A stretch of 64,000 nucleotides of DNA from Membranipora membranacea (taxonomy: Eukaryota; Bryozoa; Gymnolaemata; Cheilostomatida; Membraniporidae), in NCBI GenBank assembly GCA_914767715.1, contig OU612070.1:20758025-20822024 (forward strand), written 5' to 3'. Shown in pieces: positions 1-14,200 of this stretch (position 1 is its first letter; every line of letters begins with the position of its first letter). The position numbers and the translations under genes were made by a program. The notes beneath the pieces were generated by a model, which ran no database searches, was not told the origin of the DNA, and saw only the letters and a program-made list of their open reading frames with translations.

Positions 1-545
1 AGTAATGTTGTTTAATCTTTTGTTCAAACCTGAATAGATTAGAATGGACCACTTCATTCAATTAAACTGTATAATTTATTTCTAATGGTGCTGCCTGAAA
101 TAGCAAAACTATGCGCAGCAACAATTAGCTTTTCCTATAAGGAACCAAGTCTTAATTGACGCCAGATTGATTTTTCTTTGAAAACTATTTTAAATTGTGT
201 ATATTTTTACAGTTTTATGTTAACGTTGGCATCTACGAAAGTCTGTAATATGACCTGTCGTAAGGTGCAATGAAGATTTGATTGAATTGATAAAGATAAT
301 CGTTGTAATACAGGTAGTTTTACAAACACGCTGACGCCAAATTCTGTAGGTGGGGGGGGGGGGGAAAGGGGCGGTAACTTAGACTCTATGTTGCTGGTCC
401 GCATAAATGAATATCCAGTCACTAACACATAGACCCCAGCATTTGATACGGAAAGCATTTGACCACTTTATTCAATTGCTGAACAACAATTAACTATAGA
501 TTGAGTACAGTTCCAGTTACATTCTTGTAAACCGCACAAAAATAG

Positions 546-698
546 TGTTGCCATCATCGATTTTTGTTCCAATTCATACAAAGAGTGGAAGAATATGACG
601 TTTTCGCGAATCCGGTGGAGCAGGACTTGCTAGAGAAATGCAGACAATCCAAACAAGAGAGTGCAACGAGACTGAGCCAAAACTTGGATGAGACTTAG
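546..698 (+). other. Possible terminal coding exon, unidentified
   Basis: A 50-codon open stretch ends at TAG (696-698). It encodes a charged, helix-like sequence with the segment EYDVFANPVEQDLLEKC followed by a Lys/Gln/Ser-rich tail. It could be the last exon of a plus-strand gene whose earlier exons lie left of the window. An ATTAAA hexamer follows near 770. The acceptor is not clear (AG candidates near 545 and 575 lack strong pyrimidine tracts), and I recognise no family. The coding call rests only on amino-acid composition, so it is weak. Confidence 0.2.
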
Positions 699-893
699 AC
701 AAGACTGCTACCTAGTGGTCAACCATCATATGTAGCCAGCCTTACCCTTATTTCCTGTTGGAGAAAATACTCATTAAAGAATATTATGAGAAAAAAGTGA
801 CAATAAGAGGGCTTAGCTGAAAATCTTTAGCCCATTGGGATACAATCTTTGAGAACACAGGCTCATAGATAAAATGGACAATCCCTATAAGTA

Positions 894-924
894 GGGAGTT
901 TGGGATAAACGGTCCCAAACTCCC
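894..924. repeat. Small perfect hairpin (12-bp stem)
   Basis: GGGAGTTTGGGA is followed by a 7-nt loop and its exact reverse complement. Similar GGGAGTTTGG palindromes occur near 7044-7067 and, inside a larger element, at 61392-61415. This suggests a dispersed hairpin family. Confidence 0.7.
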
Positions 925-1130
925 GGCTATAAGTAAACATACAAGTCATTATAGAGATACGGTTTATTGACAACAAAACAGTTTTGACAAAAATTAATAC
1001 TCATGCTACTGTTTTGACTGCTCATAATTCATATCAAATTTTTGATTTCATGGAAATCCAAATATTTTGTACTAAAAAGTGTAGTATAATAAGTGTCGAA
1101 CACAAAATGACCTCTCATCAGAAAATGGAA

Positions 1131-1174
1131 TGATACATTGTTCATGACACAATTGTGTCATGGACGATGTATCA
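1131..1174. repeat. 44-bp imperfect palindrome
   Basis: This sequence is nearly identical to its own reverse complement (40 of 44 positions), centred on CACAATTGTG. Part of one arm is repeated directly after it (CATGACACAATTTT). It looks like a tiny foldback element. Confidence 0.65.
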
Positions 1175-2145
1175 TACATGACACAATTTTACACATCAAG
1201 AGAAAACCTTTGAGAATTCTTAGACATTTCAGCCGGATCTTGGCCGGATGGTTCTGATTTTTTTTATCTCCCGGTAGAGAACTTCAGATTGCACTAAAAA
1301 CAAGACAGCTAACAAACATTCACTTAGAGAGATATTTATAACTTCATATTAATTAATTAATTTGATTTCGTCAGGATGTAATTAGTCTTTAGGTCTAATA
1401 ACAAATTCAAGCTCTTCTGACCATAATTCATGTGAAAAAATATGGCCCTATTTGCATAACAAAATGATACTCTATCACTATCCTGAAAAGAGTGTTTCCA
1501 CTACAATTGGTGGCACCAATAAGAGTCTTATCTCGCATACAGGTTTAAGGGATTTCGAGAAAAAGTGGCGTTCATATGGTATGAACTCTGAATGTCAGAC
1601 CCTAGCTCAAACATGGTTATTGGCTGGGGTGGTGTACTACATATATACAATCAGAGGTTCACAGGCAAAACCATGCAAGTTCCATAGAATAACATTATAA
1701 CAGTCTCAGCCCACAGCGGGTATTTAAATCCAGGTATAAGATGTTACTGTTAAGGGTTATTTTAATTGAGGTGAAGAGTAATCGATTGGGGAGATTAATA
1801 AACTCAGTGTTTGATGTACAGTAAGAAAGTTGGGCAGGACATTGAAGAGAGATTAGTGAGTGGTTATCACAAAATTGATGCAAACCATGTACATCAAATA
1901 TGTTATCAGAGACCATATATGATATAATCCCACCAAATAATTTTCTTAGAATTTAATTCTAGGAATTATCAATAGACATTCTGAAACACTTTATATAGAA
2001 TGATAAATACCGGGCCATCAAAGCGTTAAACCACCAAGAGAAAAAATACCTTATTTTTGATGTAATCAACCTATTACAGGATGGATATTAGAATTGGGCA
2101 ATAAATAAAACTTCATATAACTTAGCACAAATTGAAATGACCTAC

Positions 2146-2245
2146 CGATTGGGTCCCACATGACCTTCTCCACTTTATCAGCGAGACGAGGACGTAATCT
2201 GACGTACTTATGTCCAGAACCTGCTAAACTCTCCATCATCACCAT
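2146..2245 (-). CDS. Possible first coding exon of an unidentified gene
   Basis: On the minus strand an ATG (2243-2245, with two further ATGs in the next three codons) opens 33 codons. The exon ends in a good donor (ATCG|GTAGGT) in phase 1. The peptide is basic and compact, including HKYVRLRPRLADKVEKVMWD, which has the look of real coding sequence. The next exon should lie to the left, but I could not find one with an acceptor of matching phase inside the window. I do not recognise the family. It may be the 5' end of a gene leaving the window, or a chance open frame. Confidence 0.3.
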
Positions 2246-4948
2246 AATAACTCTATAAATTAGTACACAGTATCACAGTATCATAGTGTCACAGTATCAC
2301 ACAAACATCAGTAATTATCGTATTTGCCCATTGACATATTTCCCCGTTATATTTTGTTGAATCTTTGTTAGTATGCTTTTTTGCCATTTATGTTCTTGTC
2401 ACATCGTCGAAAAACATTAGAAATTATGAATCATTGCTGACAATAGTTGTCTTGTTTCCCCATTGACTGTAGCCTAGATTTCTTTCCAAAGTTTGAAAAA
2501 ACATGACGGGACAGGTCTCTTCAAGTTCAGAAATACAAGTCTGCTGCATAGATAAGTGGAAAGAATGACGGAATGACAATTTGCTCAGTGGTAGTACAAA
2601 TTTAGTTATCACTGAAGAGTGGACAACTCTCTAAGGTCTGGCCCATATTCCAAACAAACACAATCTGAAAGCAGGGATTCCCGTTGCAAGCAATACAGTT
2701 TTTGAGCAATCGTCTCAATGAAAAGATGAGGAGGACTAACATTTAATCCAACATAATACCAATAAACATGCAACATACTTGCCAGTTGCCTTTCCCATAT
2801 TTCTGTGTTGTTCTCTCTCAGTATTTTGATGGTCTGCTGATGGGATTAAAACTCTGAATCAGGGTAGTGTTGATAGCGGACAACGTCTAGACGAAAGGCT
2901 TCACTTGCAATCTGAAACGAAACAGATAATTGATAGGCGAAAAAGAATTTCTCTTCTCAAATGTTCTATGTTAGGCACTTATGATTTACAGCCTTTCTAA
3001 CCATAATAATGCTCAACGTCTCACTTCACCCTCTGTCACTATCTCTCTATGAACTCTTGCTCAAGATCAGATTTATAAGGGGAGCAACGGGCAGAAAACA
3101 GATTAGAAATCCACAAAAATCTACATTCACATGAAATGTGATTAAACCATTGTTCTTTTTTTCTCTCTATCTATGTATTATCCGTGCTCTTTCCAACAAC
3201 GTTGAATCGATTCAATCTGTATTGGACAAATTATTTCTTCATCTATTAGACATTTGTATCAGATATTAGAACAACAAATATATCTAGTCTTGAGTGTGAT
3301 CTATCATGATAAATCTCTGATACAAAGTGTGAGGTAAAAAGAATTAAGATTATATCGATGATTTTCTAGTGCCAGCGGCTGATAAATATTAAAACTTCCT
3401 AGGGAAGACAATTATATGTCACAGACCTGAAATAGATGTCATTAACACACATGTAACCAGTGAGGAGTAACTCCTTGGCTTTTAAGACTTAAGTTAAGTC
3501 AATTCTCATTATTGTGCAGGTCTTCTGCAGCTCATGATGACCACCACAGTCTCCGACAATAATAATTGAATGCCCTTCTGGATTTTTGTTTAAGAAAAGG
3601 CCAAATCCTAGAGGATGAGTCAGTCATACCAAGGAGTGGCCAAAACATTGCCAGAAGGCCTGGTTTTCCGGCAGACATGCATGGTGACCCAAGGAGTTAG
3701 ATCCACCAGAACTGTATTTTTTTCATCAAGATTTCAATTTTATCACTGCACATATATCTATCTATAAGAATTTAATATGGAATTTCATAAATCAAACTGC
3801 TAGTAATATTCACAGGCCCCTAATTGAGTAATGAGTTCTTCTGCTACTTGTACTGTACCTTATTTAAAATAGAAAAGATTGAAGAATGAAGAAAGTTTTT
3901 TGCAAAGCACACAACGGAAGTATACAATAGAAAATAGTTGAATAGCTACTTTGTAATACTGGTAGCTCCAGTCTGATTGGGTATCAATTTCAAATGCAGT
4001 ACCCCACAATTCACGGTTGGTTTGAAAATGTAAGCACAACTCCTGAAATATAGATTATGATGAATGCTGGTGCAGCTGCAGAAACCTGTGTAATCTTTGG
4101 TCAAAGCCATAGACTTAATAATAAACCTAGACAGGACACTATATGGAGCATTAGCATTGAGGCACTGACTAAGGCATTTAATTGTGAGCGATGTACAACC
4201 TTGGAACGTGTAGTAGCATTAGTGTTATCATTGGTATCATTGGTATCATTTGTATTTGGCTGTGTGTAGAGAGGCCACCACCAAAGACACTAGAGTCCCG
4301 AAAGCCATTGCCAGCACTGTCAATTTTATGAACGGCTTGGCGTAAATATAACATACAAGGAAGGATTAGTACCATCACCACACTCACATAAAGTGCACAA
4401 TTTAAATTCAAGGAAACTCTAACTCGCTCAAATAAATTTACTTTAATTATTACTTCGAAAACCTGAACAACTTTCTAACCTAAGAATATGACCTTTGGGA
4501 TATAAATTTGTCAAAGTTGGGAACCTTGAACAACACTATGTATAATTTTGTAAAATTAAATTGCAAATACTTCAGTTATGAATTCATATAAATTAATATT
4601 GTTTCTCTAACACACTGTAAGGCTAATGTTCTTCATTTTGATTTAATATGTACCTGTTGTTGACTCCGATGGAATCATCGAGGGCTTTTTATCTTATTTT
4701 TTTGAAGTGATAACCAGAAAAGAGTCAGTAACTGGTATACTACTGGCCACTGGGCAGGATTGGAACCCGAGGAAATCACACATCTAGAACAAGACCTACT
4801 CAATCCTGAGAGTATCATTTACTGTAGCCGTCAGGGTGGCCTCAGAACGACATCAGGACATGGTAGTTCTTCCACTCCAGTGCCCTCAACTGTGTTCAAC
4901 TGCATGCACCATGGTTAAGATGAGGCCAGCAGTAATATATCAGATACA

Positions 4949-7595
4949 ATGGTGTACCCCTATATCCACACTTTCAATCAGTTGTCTAAAACACAAATCC
5001 TCGTAAGCTGTACCGACGAATTAGACAACTGTCTCGAGCTGTTCAATAGGATATCGGGTGTAAGTCTAGCGTCTGCCTGTCGTTCCAAAAATGAGTCAAC
5101 TATCATAAAAATCATCACTGATTCTCGACCAAGATTTGATTCAACCATATATCTACTAACACAGAATGAGCTGTTCGTTATGAGTACCGACTATCTTCCA
5201 TTTGGCGCTATACATTATTTCACCATCCCTCTAGGTCACACCCAGAGCCAATTATATAAAAGAATGGAGCAACATGGCAATGATCTGTATTTGCTGGGGC
5301 ATGAACAAAGGGCCAACTCGACACGGATATGGTTATCAAATATCACACTGCCAACCTCACCCCTTCTTACCAAACTGATGATAGCTACAAGAATGACATG
5401 GCAAAATCATGAAACTATGTTGTTTTCCGTCACAGCCTCTCGTTTTACAGCGCCGAACAGCTCTACTCCTTTTGTAAACGACATGCTGTTGCTCAACAAG
5501 CATTTGATACTTGTGACTTTGAGCCAGGAAGATCAAGTACTTATGATCAATCTCACCAACAAGGCATCAAGAAAGTTATGTGATTACCCACGACATCACC
5601 CTGCTGGAACCCTACATCCATGTGGAAACCATAGCAGCGACGAGACAAATATTATTGATATCTGTTCACTTACTCGGCCACAATCTCTACTCAGAATAAA
5701 CTATAATACCTATATTGGATCATCGGGAAGAATCAGTCGCCTCTCATGGCTTGGTGAGTTGTCGTAGCCTTTTTTAGTGGGCTGCCGTGATAAGGCTAAG
5801 TTATAGTTGAGCCAGTTGGTTTATAATACACAAAGGAAGATACTAGATATTATTACCGACTTGGAAGTAATGAACAAGGCTGGAGTTTATCGTTGAACAT
5901 AGCATAGTTTTCAACTAAACCATGACCACATTCTCCGGTTGGCATGTTGTGTTTGCTTCTACAAGTTGGTCACCCATTTGGAAGCTATGTTAAACTTATT
6001 AACTGTTAGCCAAATTTCCAGTCAGAACCAACTCATTGGCCACAGCAAGGAATAAAAAAACCAATGTGTTGGCTCTGATTGATTGGCCACCCAGTGCGAA
6101 TCAGAGCCAACACATTGGCTAAGAATTTAAAGTAAGAGAAAGTTAACTCTCTTTTTCTACAACTTGTACCTAAACTTTGTGTTCAAAATGTTTCATTAAT
6201 TTTTTTATTTATACACCCCATATTATATATTATGTTATATATTATATATAGGTAAACCAGATATCACTACAGGTGAATTGAACACCAGAGTGAGAGAGAT
6301 AAGACTGATAGCGTGGTTTCTACCTTTAGTCGTTTGTGCTGTGCTGCTGATCGTCTTACAATGTGTGATTGTCAAAAATAGGTAATAAAACTTTTCTATG
6401 ACATCGGAGTGACTGAATTTTCAATCACATGTACATCTTGACCTTCGATGTTTTGGATATATATCCTAGACATAGACATACAATATTTTACAAATGTTTA
6501 TCATCTTTGCAGAAACAATTTCTCAAAATGTCTAGTCAGAATATTGGAGAAGAATTAATATCAGACCCTGCACTGATATGAATGGTAATATTTACAGTGT
6601 GGCAAGAGGTTAGCCTGGGAAGGCTGTCGGGGGTGGGGACGAGGTCGACAGCCTGCCCAGGCTAACCCGAGGGAACGCATATCCATTTTATATGTATAAT
6701 TAGTATTGTTCTTGCCACCAGAATGGTCTTAGACATCATAATAAATTATGTAATCGTTCTGTAATGCAACATAATTTGTGTTGATATATGAGGGCCTTTT
6801 CCTCTCAATACCGAGGAAGCACAAAATTGATGAGAAATCAGGTGAAAACGACCATGTAAAGTATCTTTTATCTTGCAGGAAAATGAAAAGAGAACATCAG
6901 GCAAGAATTGAGCAACATCTCAGAAATCATCCACAGCAGGTTCCTTGTGGTAAGATATTATTGGAGGTCAATACGACTTCTATATCAGACACGATGGCTT
7001 ATTGTGAGAGAATGCATAACTCCCAATTAAGCCTTTATATAAACAGGGAGTTTGGAACAACTCCCTGATATTAAAGAGCACCAGCTTCCTGTTCACAGCT
7101 AACAATTATGGCAGGAATAACTACATAAAAATGAGACAATGAAGGATTGGCCATGATCACACCATAGCTGTATTATAAAGTCACGTCCCAGGCTCATTCA
7201 GCAATAAAAAAAAAATTATCTGTGTTGTTCCCTGGTCAGGGCAAGAATCTGGGTGCTCAGACTAGCGCTTTTGCCTTATTTGCATAAACAACATCCAAGA
7301 CTTAGTAAGGTAGTGGTCTCAAACTGTTTTTATTTCAGAAGAAGACATGAGTGAGAATCATGAGATGGGTAACTTGTTATCATCAAACAGAACTACATAT
7401 CACACACCAGATGGTCAGTGCACTCAAACACAAATGTACTCTCCTTATGAACCGAGAGTTGCCGAGGGACAACTTCTCAATAATCTCAACGTGGTACCTG
7501 TCGGCAATGACTCTGAGGTGACACTGGATCAATCAGCAATTAATGCGATGAATATCATAGGAGAAACCTCTGATGTAGACTCAACATATTTGTGA
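4949..7595 (+). CDS. Orphan type I membrane protein (5' end uncertain)
   Basis: Four exons join in phase: 4949-5753, 6252-6381, 6879-6949 and 7339-7595, giving 420 residues and a TGA stop. Residues 1-268 are polar and extracellular-looking, with six N-glycosylation sequons and several cysteines. Residues 287-309 form a clear transmembrane helix (LIAWFLPLVVCAVLLIVLQC and on), followed by a basic stop-transfer KNRKMKR. The cytoplasmic tail of about 110 residues is hydrophilic and holds Tyr motifs (TTYHTP, MYSPYEP and a C-terminal STYL). No signal peptide is present at the chosen ATG, so a first exon is probably missing upstream; 4949 is simply the first ATG after an in-frame TAA at 4916-4918. 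I do not recognise the family. A receptor or adhesion role is only inferred from topology. The neighbouring symplekin gene is convergent. Confidence 0.65.
6061..6118. repeat. Perfect 20-bp inverted repeat
   Basis: The arms at 6061-6080 and 6099-6118 are exact reverse complements (CCAATGTGTTGGCTCTGATT) around an 18-nt loop. The hairpin lies in the first intron of the orphan membrane-protein gene and looks like a minimal foldback MITE. Confidence 0.8.
6608..6667. repeat. 22-bp-arm hairpin element
   Basis: The arms 6608-6629 and 6646-6667 are complementary at 21 of 22 positions (GGTTAGCCTGGG core) with a G-rich 16-nt loop. It lies in an intron of the orphan membrane-protein gene. A similar AGCCTGGGCTAGGC core occurs near 36578 inside another MITE. 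Confidence 0.75.
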
Positions 7596-7700
7596 GTCAA
7601 TAATCAAACATTTAGCTAGATAGTTGAACAGAGCGCTGAGATTTTTTCATGATATATTGATACATTATACATGTACATACGTATGTATGGTACATATTAA

Positions 7701-7744
7701 CCTGTCTTGACAAGCTTTGTTCCAACAAAGCTTGTCAAGACAGG
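7701..7744. repeat. Perfect 21-bp palindrome with 2-nt loop
   Basis: CCTGTCTTGACAAGCTTTGTT is followed by CC and then its exact reverse complement. Related single arms occur at 31595-31620 and an imperfect pair near 59201-59260, so this is a dispersed foldback family. Confidence 0.8.
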
Positions 7745-8243
7745 CTAGGTGCATATGCACATGTATATACATTAAAATTGTACAGCTTCCTTAATTTTCT
7801 TGACAGAATATTTTTGTCAATGGAATCACTGAAAGTTTCTGATCCCGTTTGACAACAAGCGTTTACAGTGAACTGAAGATGAGGGCCAAAATTTAGTCAG
7901 TTTAATAAAATTTTCGGTATAGATTGTTAATTGACCCAGTTAATACAATTTTATTTTCCCAAAAGAGAAACATGACATGGCAAACATTCACAACTGAAAT
8001 ATACAGTATCTACATAGTTTCAGAAATTTGTTGCCCCACAATTTCATTTTTTCATAGATAACATATTCACAGCTGGGCATTGCAGTTGACTTGCTAGAGG
8101 TGCCCTTTATGCATTATTGTCATAAATTGCAAGTAACAACATAAACATAGCATTGTGCATGCTTGTTAACGACTTCTGCCCTTTCACATCTAGGAAAGAA
8201 GATCACAGCTATATTACATAGTTTTCAACATCGTTGTGTGTTT

Positions 8244-8249
8244 TTTATT
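8244..8249 (-). terminator. Polyadenylation signal of symplekin
   Basis: A minus-strand AATAAA begins only 12 nt past the TGA stop, implying a very short 3' UTR. Confidence 0.5.
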
Positions 8250-8261
8250 TTCTCAATCATG

Positions 8262-11200
8262 TCACTTTTTACGCCTTGAAGACTTTCTTGTTGCTGCCGG
8301 GGTAGTGGCCACCGCTGCGGCTGCCTTCCTTCTTCCTCGTTTAGCTGACGAAGGCTAAAAATAAAATTTTATTTAATGGATCTAACCGAAACTAAAACTG
8401 ACCTGGTCCATGGACTCTGCATTATGATGTCGCTATGAACAGGAAGTGCTTGTTTCTTGTATCACACAACCTGTCCATAGTGACATCATAATGCAGAAAA
8501 TGAGAGTTACCTTCCCTTATGGGAGGAATTCTTTCAACCATCATTAATTCATGCCAAGTAGAGATTTGGATTTTTTTACCATGCAAATCTGACAAAACTT
8601 TATCATTTAGGTACCTGCCTGACTATAATATGCATCGGTATTTAGGTAGTCTTTAAAGGTATAAACATAAAAGTACAAATATTAATGAGTTTTTACGGTC
8701 GAAATAAACTTAAAATAATAAACAAAAATTAACAAAATAATTTGTGTGAGACTGTACAATGTCAACTTACTTTGACTGTTTCTTGAGGTGTTTCTTCCAT
8801 TGCTTCAGCAGCAGTAGCACCATCACCACTTTCCTGTGTATCTGCTGTAGACTCCTGAGATGACTGATACTCAACAGTCGAGCTGTCATCCTGTGTGGTC
8901 TCTTCTGTGGAAGCAATGCTACCATCTTGTGTGGTCTCATCTTTGGTGGTCTCATGTGTGACAGCTGTCTGATCTGACATATTGACATTCTCTTCTTGTG
9001 TGGTCTGCTGTGATGATACGGGAGTGTCATCTAGAGATGCCTCTGCGTGGTCTCCTGCTGGCATATCCTGGGTCAGCTCCCCATGCTCCAGGTCACGCTC
9101 TACAAAACAAACAAGAAGAAATTGCCTTTTACAATTGCATATAGGAAATTGCTTGTCAACTGAAATAACGTCCACCATTTGCACAAAAAACACCATTTTA
9201 GAATGAAAAGAATCAATTCAAGTAGAAATTGAAATTATCCGAGAATAGTGAAGTTACATTCCCCAATTTGTTTACCTTGAGCTGCTGACTTGTCACTAGT
9301 ATCTCCGAGAGGTTCTGCGGTTGCTTCACTTGTGTCCATCTACAAATACCGAGACTTGGAGTGAACACTTATCGTTATAATCAATAGCAAGGAGTAACAG
9401 GGTTGCTCCTTGTCAATAGCAAGCAGTCTAATCGTCACATCATGAATGGTTGAACTGAGACAGGTAACTGCTAACTTAATTCGTATATTATAAGATTCAT
9501 AGCAGAGAGGGTTAGTTTGTAAAAACCAGTTTTTAAACATAAAATGTTAAAATGAATAGCGCACCTGTTCTGGTTCTAGACCTGGCGGTGCAGGCTCTTC
9601 ATATGAGGCTGTACTTAAACCTGAAGGGTTCGGAACGGCGGACGGAACAACAGGAGGTGTAAAGGTCTCAACTCCTGGTGGTGCTATATCATCATCTTCA
9701 ACAGCAGGGTGTACTTCCGTGCTGGAGCCGATCTGTTCAGCTCCTGCAGACCCTGTAAGACCACCTAATTGAGGATCAACTAAGACTCCAGATGGAATTT
9801 CAGATTCTATTTCGGCATCAACATTAGGTGGTGCCACAGCAACAACATTGTCAGATTGGACTGAGTGTCCATCCATGACGCCTGGTGGAGCAAAATCAGC
9901 TCCTGCTTCCATCACTTCATCCTCAACAGTCACAACGGACGTGGTTGGGGCCTCTGATGATGAAGCTGTATCTTGCTGCTGTATTGGCTCAGTTTTGACA
10001 ACAGGTTCTGCTTTGACTTGAGAGACAGGCTCAGTTTTGGGATTGGCTGGTTGATCCTCTCTCTGCTCGATGACAGCAAGCAATGCTTTTGGCAAGTGAG
10101 CTCGCTGAAACAAAACACTACTTCATATAATTATAGTATTAACATATGTACATATGTTTAGAAATATTCATATGCTAGGGACTATTGATATCACTCATTA
10201 TTATTATGGCAATAGTAGTGAGTTAGGAGTCATCTCAATAGAAACCAGTGAAGTATGATCAAACATTTTTCACATAGGCCAGCTTGAAGGGAAATACAAA
10301 AAAGCGCAGCCTTTAAATGTCATGAATCATAACCTCACATGAGATCTAAGTTGATAGTAGAAAAAATTCTTTCAGTCTGACCTGATGTGCACTAAAGGAG
10401 TTGACATGTTTGAGAAGAGGCTGCCTCAGATCAGGGACTGTATCAAAAGCCATCTTTAGCTGAGCAGGTGCCAACTGCAGCAAAATCTGGAACGATTGTG
10501 GCTTAGCTCTCTGACAACACCTTACAAAACCTTCCCAGATCTTCTTATGCTTCCAGACCTAGAAGGAGAAAATATTGAATTCTGTTATTTCATACATACA
10601 TACATATAAAGGATTTTATTGAAGGAAATGTAATAAAGTGATGCGTTGTAAGTTTGTGGTAAATATAAGTTTAAAGGGCAACCAAGGTTTCAAACAACTT
10701 CTCATTGATGGCCATTGATTAATAGCAGATTGCACCTTCTGCATGGGGAAAAAGACAAAATATAATTCGGACGATTATTCAGCCAGAACTCTTGTGAAAC
10801 ATTTCTTCCATCAGGTACTCAAACTCAGCTAAAAGAGACTACCACATAGCAGTTTCCCGTTCCTGTTATTATTTAGCCTGTGCTCTATAATTATTACAGC
10901 AAAGTCTTAGAACCTCCCCATAAACTGAAGTGTTACCCAGCTTAGAGTCAGCAACTACTTTGAGTTTTGCATCGCGTAATGCACAAAGCTGATGCTGCCC
11001 AGCACATTATTTGCATGGTTGCCCTTTAAGCTCAATTATACTTGGCAATTGCATCTGCCCACATCTGGTGAGTGCCTATCATTACAGCAATATTTCAATT
11101 CGTGTTTTAATAATATGCGATAACTTCGTCGCTAAGGAAGGATATGGCATCAGAGAAGTACCTGTTTTTGGATGAGACGTTGTAGCATATTTAGAATGAA

Positions 11201-14200
11201 TCCCTGCAGTTTAGGATACATAGTGAGGGACTGTATGATTGTCCTCATTAGCAGTGTGGGGATAGGTGTAACCTCCATCAGCTGCTGAATAACCACAGCT
11301 AACACCTCCTGAGTAAACAGTGACTTCTCTTGGAAACACATCGTCGTAGCTGAAAAACATAGTTTCCAAAATGGATATGTAAAATGCACTTTTTCAACAC
11401 ACAACCTCATCTCAAATATACATTTTACATGATTGTTCTGGAGAAGTTCAGCCCAGTAGAGGAGCCTCCTTCCTAAAATATACATTATTTTTAACGTGTT
11501 TAAGATTCGGAGACTAGAAGATGGCTGCGAATTTTGTAGGCGTTCACAGTCAGAGTCAAGTGGCACCTCATATATACCTTTGATAACAGATTTGATATCA
11601 CAAACATTGGGGTCCATGTTGTGAAGTGCTACCATCAGTTCACTGGGAGTAAGGGCAGCATCCTGACCCACATGACCTCCGACCCCAAGCAGACGATTAA
11701 ACACCTCCTTCACTACCACTGGTGACAGTTTGATCAGACGAGGTAGCGCTGCCATTATTTCACTCTGCAAAATAAATGAAGTGGCTGATTTTGAAAAACT
11801 TCCTATCGAATGAATGTTATGCCAATTAAGTTTAAAAAGTGCTAGTAGGAATGAATACCATTCTGGATACTATTTAGCAAAGTTGGTTGTGTTGCAGCAA
11901 GTACAATTTTTAGAGTGTAAACTGCAGCCATCGTTCAATGTGAGATTATCAGAATAGGAGTAGGGATAGCTCGATTGGAGGATCTGGGTTTAAATATCGC
12001 TGCAGTCTACTGACTTCTTGGCTCTGAGGCCAAGATGTGCTCCGATTTGTCTGCAAACGGAGAGCAACTTTCTGCCTGCATGGCGGCCGCGCCATTAAGG
12101 CACCATTATTTCTCAGTCTGATACAGACCTTGTTATTTTAAACCAACATTAAAAAAATGAAGAACATTGTCATACCTTCTGTAGCCCGTTGAGTACAGGT
12201 ATAATAAATCTGACATCAGCCACTCTCTCCTGGTATAAAACTTTGACTATCTCCACCAGTTCAGCGCTGGGGGCCTGCCTCTCAGTCAGGATATGAATTA
12301 TCCTCGTTATCTACAAAATTAAATTCAAGTATGATGATGAGTGGGCTAATGAGGCTTTATTTTTCCTCCTATTATCTGAGAATACGGACTTGTGTGAAGA
12401 GAGTAAAATGCAAATGCAAAAAAGGGACACAATAGATGAGAGAAAAGTGATGCTCCACATAATGTCACTGCCACAACTCACAAAGATAACATGTAACTGC
12501 TATGCATCTAAATTCTTGTGCCAATTTGATCAAATAACATCAAATTGGTCTTGTTAACATGGTGGTGGAATTTATTAAAAAAAAAAACCCTAAACTATTG
12601 ATTTATTCTCTCATGAGATATCATATAAGGTCATATTAACTTTGCCATTGACAAGACAGTTACAAAGGCGAACTCAGAAGTACCCATCAGCATTGAATAA
12701 AGGTTATGTTTGTTGTAGCGGCTCCTAATATTGATCGATTATGATTGATTAACATTGAGGAGTTCATACCAGAGTCTCTGAACCCTTAGGTGAGGTACGT
12801 ATGAAGTCCAGTAACTCTGTACTATCCATACCAAGCTGCTTTATAGGTGCCTCCATTAGTCGCAGAATCACTCGCTTTATATCTGAAGATGCCTTCACAT
12901 ATATCTCTGCTAATCTATCAAAGTCAGACAAAACATCTCAAATCTAGCATGTTATCTTTCTACAAATCGCTACACTAAAAACATCGCACCTTGATTCATG
13001 CAATTAAACATAGCTCATCAAATCATCAGCAGATCATTTTATGTGAGTAAATCTCATTGGATGACATTATGTGTTGTTAATCGCCATAGGGACAAATTTC
13101 ACAACAAAAAAGACTTTATATAGTTTTAAAATTATGATTTAAACAACCTGTTGGTTAGTATATACATCAGTATATGTTTTTTATTGACAGGTAGGTGTAA
13201 TCATCTTACAGTTGCATATAAGAAGCTTGGTCAGGTAGAATACTGAGGTATAGATATAATGATTGTTTGATGAAGAATTCATTCCATGGTGTCACAGCGC
13301 CCACTTCTAAAAGTTAAAAAGACAGCTGAAAAAATATACAACTAGACTGCGGATGCTTCACCATTGATAGTCAGTCATAATAACTTGAGAGAGTTAACAA
13401 TTTTATACCAAAATGGTGATCATGTTTGATCCAATTTCCCTTCCTTTCCAGTTGATCCCATTCTACAGGTTAGCTGGCAGCTGCTTGAAGGGTAGCAACT
13501 TCTAATGTCAGCAAATTGGATCATACTTTATTAAACATCAATGAATCGATTTTCGATATCGACTTTGAAACTTGCGCGGACTACAAGTTGCATTCCTTGA
13601 CACCTTGATTGACTGCACAGTAACAGTCTGAAGGTACCAAAATCCACATACAGGCCAAATATACCTGGCACGAGCAAGTTCTTCTCAAACTACTAGTAAC
13701 GAAATCAAGTTTGATTCATTTGCCTTCAGTCGGAGCGGCGCCTCCTCACTGCGATATTACAAGTGGAGGGGTGCAACTCCAAATGTAGGCAAACCTGAAC
13801 TACTACCAGAGACACCTACCAAACTTAGATTTAGGCAGAGCCGGGAACATAGACACAGAAGGGTTAGAGGCGAGCAGATTTCTCAGCATACTCTTACAGA
13901 ACTCATCTATTAGATGGCTCAGCTTAGGGTACGACTCATACAGGTCCTTAGTTACTTCTATAGCTGTGTTGCGTACCTGTCAATGTCAATAAGACAAGGA
14001 AGTAAATAACTCACTGACAGTTACAAAAAAAATAATGATAAAAAAATCTGACATATTCTGACAAGTGTCGTGTCGCTTGCATAGCATAGTTCTACTTAAC
14101 AGGTGGGCGAGTTATGCAATGTGGGTGACCTGCCAAAAAGAACATCAACAGAACATGGAATTTGCTTGTGTACCATAAGCTACATAATTGCCTAGCATAT

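Larger units (their letters stand above)
1..4948. other. Largely non-coding region with weak exon candidates
   Basis: No gene in this stretch can be recognised with confidence. It holds a 13-base G run (352-364), a 12-bp-stem hairpin (894-924), a 44-bp imperfect palindrome (1131-1174) and scattered simple sequence such as GGTATCATT repeats near 4206-4250. Two short exon-like stretches are listed separately. Two further coding-looking minus-strand pieces, near 2846-2911 and 3520-3690, could not be joined into a model. An open frame at 4706-4918 lies just upstream of, and in the same frame as, the orphan membrane-protein exon but ends in TAA. Confidence 0.5.
7596..8261. other. Convergent intergenic region
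   Basis: This region separates the 3' ends of the orphan membrane-protein gene and symplekin. It contains the 7701-7744 palindrome and a plus-strand AATAAA at 7904-7909 that could serve the orphan gene. I see no coding sequence in it. Confidence 0.6.
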